A stretch of DNA of 36,400 nt from Anaerolineales bacterium (GTDB lineage Bacteria > Chloroflexota > Anaerolineae > Anaerolineales > Villigracilaceae): contig JADZCC010000070.1 of the NCBI GenBank assembly GCA_020851785.1, positions 1 to 36,400 on the forward strand, given 5' to 3'. The translations under genes and the position numbers were made by a program. Under the pieces are notes generated by a model, which worked only from the letters and a program-made list of their open reading frames with translations, was not told the origin of the DNA and did no database searches. This document shows positions 31,391 to 36,400 of this stretch, in pieces. Within the stretch, counting starts at the first letter, position 1, and each line of letters opens with the position of its first letter.

Positions 31391-33256
31391 GTGAATTCCC
31401 GTAGTAATCAACCGTATTTTGTGTATTTTATAGTTGTTGTGGCGATTGGCGCCCTGCTCTATATGGCGTATCGTGACAATACGAGCGCGCAACAACCCTT
31501 AACGATTAATGAGGTGGCCCAGAAAGTTCAGAGCGGCGAAGTCAAGCGGATCGTGATTGAAAGCGACGATACGATTACCGTCGAAATGAAAAATGGGAGC
31601 GCCGGAAGCGTTGAGTCGCGCAAGGAGTCGAATGCCACACTGGTGGAGCAACTGATCAGTTTGGGCGTGACGGCCGAGCAACTTTCTCCCAAAAACTTGG
31701 TGGTCGAAGTCCGCGAACCCTCGCTGTGGTCGGGACTTGGCACGCTGTTGGTCTATCTCCTGCCGGTGATTTTGATGGTCGGCGTGTTGTGGTTTATTAT
31801 GCGTCAGGCGCAAGGCAGTAATAACGCGGCGATGTCTTTTGGCAAGAGTCGCGCGCGCATGTTTAGCGGCGAACATCCCACGGTGACGTTTGCAGACGTG
31901 GCCGGGGCGGAAGAATCCAAACAGGAATTGGCGGAAGTCGTTGAATTTTTGAAGGAACCGCAAAAATTCATTCAACTTGGCGCGCGCATTCCGAAAGGCG
32001 TTTTGCTGGTGGGCCCTCCCGGAACGGGCAAGACCCTGCTGGCGAAAGCCGTTTCAGGCGAAGCGGGCGTGCCGTTCTTCTCCATCTCCGGTTCTGAATT
32101 TGTGGAAATGTTTGTCGGCGTGGGCGCCAGCCGCGTGCGTGATTTGTTCGATCAGGCCAAGCGCCATTCGCCGTGCATTATCTTTGTAGATGAAATTGAC
32201 GCCGTCGGTCGTCAGCGTGGCGCCGGATTGGGCGGCTCGCACGATGAGCGCGAGCAAACCTTGAATCAGATGTTGGTTGAAATGGACGGCTTCGATACAG
32301 ACACGAACGTCATTATGATCGCCGCCACCAACCGCCCCGATATTTTAGACCCTGCGTTGTTGCGCCCGGGTCGTTTTGACCGCCGCGTAACTTTAGACCG
32401 TCCTGACGTGAAAGGCCGCGAGGCGATTCTCAAAGTGCATGTCAAGGGCAAGCCATTGGAACCCGCTGTGGATCTGGCTTCGATTGCGCGCGGCACGCCG
32501 GGCTTTGTGGGCGCCGACCTTGAAAATTTGGTAAACGAAGGCGCTTTGCTTTCTGCGCGCCGCAACAAAAAATCCATTGGGCAGGCGGAATTGAACGAAG
32601 CGATTGAGCGCGTGGTGATGGGCCCGGAACGGAAGTCGCGCTTAATCTCGGATGAAGAAAAGCGCATCATCGCCTACCACGAGGCTGGTCATGCCATCGT
32701 GGCCAATGCCATCGCTGAAGCGGACCCGGTGCAAAAGGTGACGATTGTGGGCCGCGGGCAGGCTGGCGGCGTAACCTGGTTCCGTCCGGACGAAGATCGC
32801 ATTTTGATGTCGCGCAAAAAGCTCTCGGCGATGTTGGTCTCTTCGTTGGGCGGCCGCGCCGCCGAAGAATTAATCTTCGACGATATCACCTCCGGCGCTT
32901 CCAATGACATTGAACAGGTAACGCGCATCGCCCGCTCGATGGTGACGCGCCTGGGCATGAGTAGCGAAATGGGGACGATGGTTTACGGGCAAAAAGAGGA
33001 AATGATTTTCCTCGGCCGTGAAATTTCGGAACAGCGCGACTACTCCGAAGCGGTGGCGGAAAAGATTGACGTTGAAGTGCGTAAACTGGTTGAAGATTCA
33101 TACAAGCAGGCGCGGGCTTTGGTCAAGAAATATCGCAAGCAGTTGGATGCGGTGGCGCAAAAACTACTGGAAGTCGAATCGATCACCCGCGAAGAGTTTG
33201 AGGCGATCTTCCCTTCGCCAGCCGGTAAAAAGAGCGGCACGCCCCAGATGGCTTAA
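31391..33256 (+). CDS. ftsH: ATP-dependent zinc metalloprotease FtsH
   Basis: Membrane-bound AAA+ protease that degrades misfolded membrane and short-lived proteins. 621 residues from the GTG at 31391, which has GGAGG five bases upstream. An in-frame TTG at 31379 overlaps that ribosome site and is rejected. Two membrane helices (about 9-26 and 116-137), Walker A GPPGTGKT (208-215), Walker B IIFVDEID, the second region of homology [20 protein letters not shown] and zinc motif HEAGH (430-434). Normal length. Monocistronic, with its own promoter and a strong terminator. Confidence 0.97.
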   Translation: MNSRSNQPYFVYFIVVVAIGALLYMAYRDNTSAQQPLTINEVAQKVQSGEVKRIVIESDDTITVEMKNGSAGSVESRKESNATLVEQLISLGVTAEQLSPKNLVVEVREPSLWSGLGTLLVYLLPVILMVGVLWFIMRQAQGSNNAAMSFGKSRARMFSGEHPTVTFADVAGAEESKQELAEVVEFLKEPQKFIQLGARIPKGVLLVGPPGTGKTLLAKAVSGEAGVPFFSISGSEFVEMFVGVGASRVRDLFDQAKRHSPCIIFVDEIDAVGRQRGAGLGGSHDEREQTLNQMLVEMDGFDTDTNVIMIAATNRPDILDPALLRPGRFDRRVTLDRPDVKGREAILKVHVKGKPLEPAVDLASIARGTPGFVGADLENLVNEGALLSARRNKKSIGQAELNEAIERVVMGPERKSRLISDEEKRIIAYHEAGHAIVANAIAEADPVQKVTIVGRGQAGGVTWFRPDEDRILMSRKKLSAMLVSSLGGRAAEELIFDDITSGASNDIEQVTRIARSMVTRLGMSSEMGTMVYGQKEEMIFLGREISEQRDYSEAVAEKIDVEVRKLVEDSYKQARALVKKYRKQLDAVAQKLLEVESITREEFEAIFPSPAGKKSGTPQMA

Positions 33257-33275
33257 TGCGCTGAAGGTAACGATC

Positions 33276-33308
33276 AAAAAGTCCCCTGAATTTCAGGGGA
33301 CTTTTTTT
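33276..33308 (+). terminator. terminator of ftsH, probably bidirectional
   Basis: Stem GTCCCCTG / CAGGGGAC with a five-base loop, followed by seven T on the plus strand and preceded by five A. It may therefore also end the convergent gene at 33320. Confidence 0.9.
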
Positions 33309-33319
33309 GTCGTCAAATT

Positions 33320-33754
33320 TTATTGAATTACGTTGGGAAATAAGCGCAGGATGTCGGCGTACTCCGTCGCCAATTCTTCCGCGCCTTTGATCTTGGAGGC
33401 GGCTGAAAACTCCAGCGCGCGCAACCTTCCCGCACACTGACTTCCGTCAATCAATTTCTGGCTTACGTTTAGTTGTTGCCCCACGCCTGAACTAATTGTG
33501 GTGATTAAGCTCAAGACGGCGCCAATTCCGCACGCGCTTTGCCAATCCAGCACGCCGGGGATGACCGTGGGGCCTTGCAGGGCCGTCAACGCCGTAATAA
33601 AGGCGGTGACGGCCGAGCCAATGGTGGTCACCAGCGTCAGGGTGGAGTTTAACTTGCCCTGATGTTTGGTATAGTCCGTGGCTTTTGAAAGACTCTCTTG
33701 AATCCTGCGGGTGATTTCGGAAAGCCCGGCCTGCGGATTGTTTTTAGCGTCCAT
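33320..33754 (-). CDS. small two-helix membrane protein, possibly SLATT/DUF4231-like
   Basis: 144 residues. A cytoplasmic N-terminal helix (1-33), membrane helix 1 about 36-60 (LTLVTTIGSAVTAFITALTAL), a short loop with WQSAC, membrane helix 2 about 72-94, then a soluble helical tail of 50 residues (CAGRLRALEFSAAS; GAEELATEYADILRLF). This two-helix-plus-tail layout recalls SLATT-type effector domains of nucleotide-signal conflict systems and DUF4231, but I see no diagnostic motif and no CD-NTase or SLOG partner nearby. AGAGG precedes the ATG. The acyl-CoA ligase terminator ends 15 bases before the start. Confidence 0.7.
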   Translation of the reverse strand: MDAKNNPQAGLSEITRRIQESLSKATDYTKHQGKLNSTLTLVTTIGSAVTAFITALTALQGPTVIPGVLDWQSACGIGAVLSLITTISSGVGQQLNVSQKLIDGSQCAGRLRALEFSAASKIKGAEELATEYADILRLFPNVIQ

Positions 33755-33769
33755 GCATCCTCTTTAATC

Positions 33770-33806
33770 AAAACGCCTGAAAATTTGCGCGCTCTTCAGG
33801 CGTTTT
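33770..33806 (-). terminator. terminator after the acyl-CoA ligase gene
   Basis: Twelve-base stem AAAACGCCTGAA / TTCAGGCGTTTT around a 13-base loop. The last four bases of the stem are the T-run. It stands just before the ribosome site of the next gene, so some read-through is probably needed to express that gene. Confidence 0.7.
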
Positions 33807-33841
33807 GCGGTTTACCATTAAATAGTTGGTGCAAGGCTTGT

Positions 33842-35539
33842 TTACTTGCCTTCTTTGTGTTGCCGAACCAATTCTCGTCTCAAAATTTTTCCAACGGTGG
33901 TCTTGGGCAATTCGGTGCGGAATTCCACTTGACGCGGCACTTTGTAGGAAGCGAGGCGTTCTTTGCAGAATTCCTTAACTTCGTCTTCGGTCATCGTCTC
34001 GCCCGGCTTAAGGACGATCCACGCTTTGACGGTTTCGCCGCTCTTCGGGTCGGGGATGCCGCCCACGCCCACTTCCAGCACTTTGGGATTTCCGGAAATT
34101 ACCTCTTCCACTTCGCGCGGCCACACCTGGAATCCGCCCGGCTTGATCAATTCCTTCTTGCGATCCACAATGTAGAAGTAGCCGTCTTCGTCCATGCGGG
34201 CAATGTCGCCGGTGAAGAGCCAGGTCTTTCCGTCGCTCATTTGGCGCAGGCAGTTCTCGGTTTCGGTGGGCATGTTGTGATAGCCCTTCATCACCTGCGG
34301 CCCATTGACGGCGATCTCGCCAATTTCACCAAGCGGCATTTCTGTCACGCCGTCGTCCAGACTGATGATTTTCACGTCCACATCGGGAAGCGGCATTCCG
34401 ATCGAGCCGGTCTTGTTCTCTCCGAGCAGGGGATTACAGTGCGTGGCGGTTGGCGCTTCGGAGAGTCCGTAGCCTTCAAAGACCCTGCCGCCGGTTAATT
34501 TTTCAAATTGTTCTTTGGTCTCGCGCATTAAGGGCGCCGAGCCGGAAATACAAGCCTTGATCGAAGAAAGGTTGTACTTCCCGGCCTTCACGTCTGGATG
34601 ATTGTTGATGCCGTTATAAAGCAAAGGCACGCCGGGGAAGATCGTCGCCTTGTATTTGCTGATGTTTTCCAGCACATCTTTCAGGTCGCGCGCGTTCGGT
34701 ATCATCACCATGCTCGCGCCGGAGGCCATCGCAAAATTCATGCCCGCCACCATGCCATACACATGGAAGAGCGGAATGCCCATCAAGACCACTTCCTTGC
34801 CTTCATCCAACCCGGTCATCCAGGATTTGATCTGAAGCGTGTTGGCCACCACATTGCGATGTAAAGCCACCGCGCCTTTTGGCACGCCGGTGGTGCCGCC
34901 AGAATATTGGAACAAGGCTGTATCGTCGGGCGTAACGTTCACGTTGGGGCGCGGCGAGTTGGCGTGTTTGGCCAGCAGGTCTTTCATCCATACGTCGCCC
35001 GCGCTTAGCGCTTCCAGTCGGTCGCCGCCCTTTTTTTCTTTTAATAACGTAAAGAGAAAGCTGGTAATTGGCGGCAAAGCCTCTTTGATATTGGTGACGA
35101 TGATTTTTTTGAGTTTTGATTTTTCGCGCGTTTTCTTCAGCGTGTCATAAAAACGGGTTAACGTAAACATGATCTCGATGTTTGCGTCGTTAACCGGCGT
35201 CACCACTTCGTCTGGCGGGTAGGTGGGGTTCACCGCCACCACCACGCCGCCCGCTTTGAGGATGCCAAAAAAGGCCATCACAAACTGCGGCAGGTTCGGC
35301 ATGAAAATTCCCACGCGATCGCCCTTTTTTACGCCCATTTCGACGAGGCTCGCCGCGATGTGGTCGCTGAGCGCGCTCATCTCTTTATAAGTAATAACCG
35401 CGCCCTTAAAAATCGTGCAGGCGCGGTCAGGATATTTGCGCGCGGCTTCCTCTAAAAAGTGGAACAACGGCGCTTGGGGATATTCGATGGTTTGCGGCAC
35501 ACCTTTGTCGTAGTGCGCCAGCCAGGGCTTATTACTCAT
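33842..35539 (-). CDS. long-chain fatty-acid-CoA ligase
   Basis: Activates fatty acids to acyl-CoA through an acyl-AMP intermediate; cytoplasmic or membrane-associated. 565 residues, FadD-like length. AMP-binding loop YSGGTTGVPKGA, EGYGLSEAPTATHCNP, the ATP-binding TGDIARMDEDGYFYIVDRKKELIKPGG with the fatty-acyl signature, and the catalytic lysine in TTVGKILRREL. AAGGAGAG is four bases before the ATG. A strong promoter at 35585-35613 drives it. Chain-length range cannot be told. No beta-oxidation genes are adjacent. Confidence 0.93.
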   Translation of the reverse strand: MSNKPWLAHYDKGVPQTIEYPQAPLFHFLEEAARKYPDRACTIFKGAVITYKEMSALSDHIAASLVEMGVKKGDRVGIFMPNLPQFVMAFFGILKAGGVVVAVNPTYPPDEVVTPVNDANIEIMFTLTRFYDTLKKTREKSKLKKIIVTNIKEALPPITSFLFTLLKEKKGGDRLEALSAGDVWMKDLLAKHANSPRPNVNVTPDDTALFQYSGGTTGVPKGAVALHRNVVANTLQIKSWMTGLDEGKEVVLMGIPLFHVYGMVAGMNFAMASGASMVMIPNARDLKDVLENISKYKATIFPGVPLLYNGINNHPDVKAGKYNLSSIKACISGSAPLMRETKEQFEKLTGGRVFEGYGLSEAPTATHCNPLLGENKTGSIGMPLPDVDVKIISLDDGVTEMPLGEIGEIAVNGPQVMKGYHNMPTETENCLRQMSDGKTWLFTGDIARMDEDGYFYIVDRKKELIKPGGFQVWPREVEEVISGNPKVLEVGVGGIPDPKSGETVKAWIVLKPGETMTEDEVKEFCKERLASYKVPRQVEFRTELPKTTVGKILRRELVRQHKEGK

Positions 35540-35584
35540 ACTTCTCTCCTTTTATATATATGGTGAAGCTGACTTTATGGACTG

Positions 35585-35613
35585 AGTATATACGCGAAAA
35601 TAATAAAAGTCAA
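35585..35613 (-). promoter_or_regulatory. promoter of the acyl-CoA ligase gene
   Basis: TTGACT, 17-base spacer, TATACT on the minus strand. The -35 box ends one base before the miaA stop codon. Leader of about 40 bases with an AT-rich TATATATAAAA stretch just before the ribosome site. Confidence 0.75.
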
Positions 35614-36400
35614 TTACAACACTTGAGAAGCGAGCGAGTTGCGGATGAATTTTTCAATTTCTTTTTCCTGACTGGGATGAAACCACTTAATCGTTTCGTC
35701 TGACTCTTTGAACCAATTCGCCTGCCTTCTCACGAAAACCCGTGTGATGCGCTTCATCTCCGCCTTGGCCTGGTCCAGCGTCAATTCATTTTTGATCACG
35801 CCCACACATTCCCGATACCCAATCGCGGAAAGGCTTGGCAAGGCGGGCGAATATCCCTGCGCTAATAAGCCGCGAACTTCTTCCAACAAGCCATTTGCAA
35901 ACATCAAATCAATGCGTGCGTCCACGCGTTGATACAGTTCTTCTCGCGGACGGGTTAAGCCGATTGAAATTAAGCGATAAGGAGATTCACCCTTGCTTCT
36001 TTGGTCAGAGAATTTTTTGCCAGTCGTGAAGATTACTTCCAAAGCGCGAATCGTGCGCCGATAATTACGCGCGTCAATTTTGGCGGCGGCTTCTACGTCT
36101 AATCCCTTTAGCTTGTCGTGTAGCCAATAGATGCTGTTTTGCTCTTTGAGCTTTTCGAGTTCGTCGCGGAGTTTGGGATTCGGCACAACTTCAGGCGGAG
36201 ACCAGCCTTCCGTCACCGCGCGGACGTATTGCCCCGTTCCGCCGACCAAAAAGGGGAACTTGTTTTTTTGATAAATGGCTTCGATGCTTGCCCGCGCCTT
36301 GTTTTGAAAAACTGCGAGGCTCAAAGTCTCATCCGGGTTGACGATATCAATCAGGTGATGTGGGACGCGCGCCAACTCTGTCTGGGATGGCTTGGCTGTG
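35614..36400 (-). CDS. miaA: tRNA dimethylallyltransferase, N-terminus cut by window edge
   Basis: Transfers a dimethylallyl group to A37 of tRNAs that read UNN codons. About 262 C-terminal residues are present; the P-loop lies outside the window. The visible part starts TAKPSQTELARVPHHLIDIV (the conserved HHLID), then FLVGGTGQYVRA, ARNYRRTIRALEV, RVDARIDLMFANGLLEEV, SLSAIGYRE and RRQANWF. The frame stays open to base 36400, so the ATG at the MARVPHH position would be only an internal codon of no special meaning. No truncation or frameshift is seen. Confidence 0.96.
   Translation of the reverse strand, partial: TAKPSQTELARVPHHLIDIVNPDETLSLAVFQNKARASIEAIYQKNKFPFLVGGTGQYVRAVTEGWSPPEVVPNPKLRDELEKLKEQNSIYWLHDKLKGLDVEAAAKIDARNYRRTIRALEVIFTTGKKFSDQRSKGESPYRLISIGLTRPREELYQRVDARIDLMFANGLLEEVRGLLAQGYSPALPSLSAIGYRECVGVIKNELTLDQAKAEMKRITRVFVRRQANWFKESDETIKWFHPSQEKEIEKFIRNSLASQVL

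Noticed and set aside
33698..34498. 266-codon plus-strand open frame opposite the acyl-CoA ligase
   Set aside because: Overlaps the C-terminal catalytic part of a clear acyl-CoA ligase and the terminator. No motifs of its own.
36373..36375. ATG-like start of miaA inside the window
   Set aside because: The frame continues to the window edge with conserved MiaA residues before it (TAKPSQTEL), so the real start lies outside.

Overview
The window is about 36.4 kb of ordinary, gene-dense chromosome from a bacterium that I infer to be a Chloroflexota member of the Anaerolineae. This rests on overall look and not on a marker-gene search. The supporting signs are moderate GC, many small envelope proteins with Pro/Thr-rich tails, a membrane-anchored baseplate-J-like protein beside ruvX and mltG, an enlarged LivM, and several kinds of palindromic and period-7 intergenic repeats. 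No rRNA, tRNA, CRISPR array, transposase or prophage was seen. Both ends cut genes: metG on the left loses its C-terminus and miaA on the right loses its N-terminus.

Layout from left to right. 1-3809 (minus): metG (partial), then the tatD - polyprenyl synthase - yceD operon, which ends in a possible 31-residue small ORF and a terminator. 3941-5353 (plus): a secreted TPR protein with a Cys-Gly C-terminal sorting-like tail. 5503-9566 (minus): a GT-C-like membrane protein, a membrane-anchored helix-hairpin-helix protein and a phosphohexomutase. 9743-14031 (plus): cysteine desulfurase, baseplate-J-like membrane protein, ruvX and mltG. 14037-21591 (minus): ornithine cyclodeaminase-like enzyme, FAD amine oxidoreductase, cinA-like gene, M14 peptidase, an MTA/SAH deaminase fused to a CYTH domain, and a glycosidase-like lipoprotein. 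21660-27408 (minus): a complete branched-chain amino-acid ABC transporter in the order binding protein, livH, livM, livG, livF. 27669-30427 (minus): stand-alone cyclic-nucleotide-binding protein, LysM/M23 peptidase, DUF192 protein and a receiver-only response regulator. 30481-33256 (plus): exonuclease III and FtsH. 33320-36400 (minus): a small two-helix membrane protein, a long-chain acyl-CoA ligase and miaA (partial).

How the genes fit together. The Liv transporter imports amino acids. The cyclodeaminase and FAD oxidoreductase just downstream, behind a terminator with no room for a separate promoter, look like the catabolic partners. The MTA/SAH deaminase serves S-adenosylmethionine by-product salvage, and its CYTH domain is the most unusual protein architecture here. 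The plus-strand nifS-to-mltG cluster mixes sulfur transfer, DNA repair and envelope functions.

The most interesting signals are the deaminase-CYTH fusion; the leader in front of the liv operon, with two promoters, an internal terminator-like hairpin and a 27-codon upstream ORF rich in Ile/Leu/Val; a recurring layout in which a strong hairpin stands just before the start of the next same-strand gene; start codons 6-9 bases after a -10 box, which suggests leaderless mRNAs; and period-7 tandem arrays, one of which runs up to the mltG start codon.
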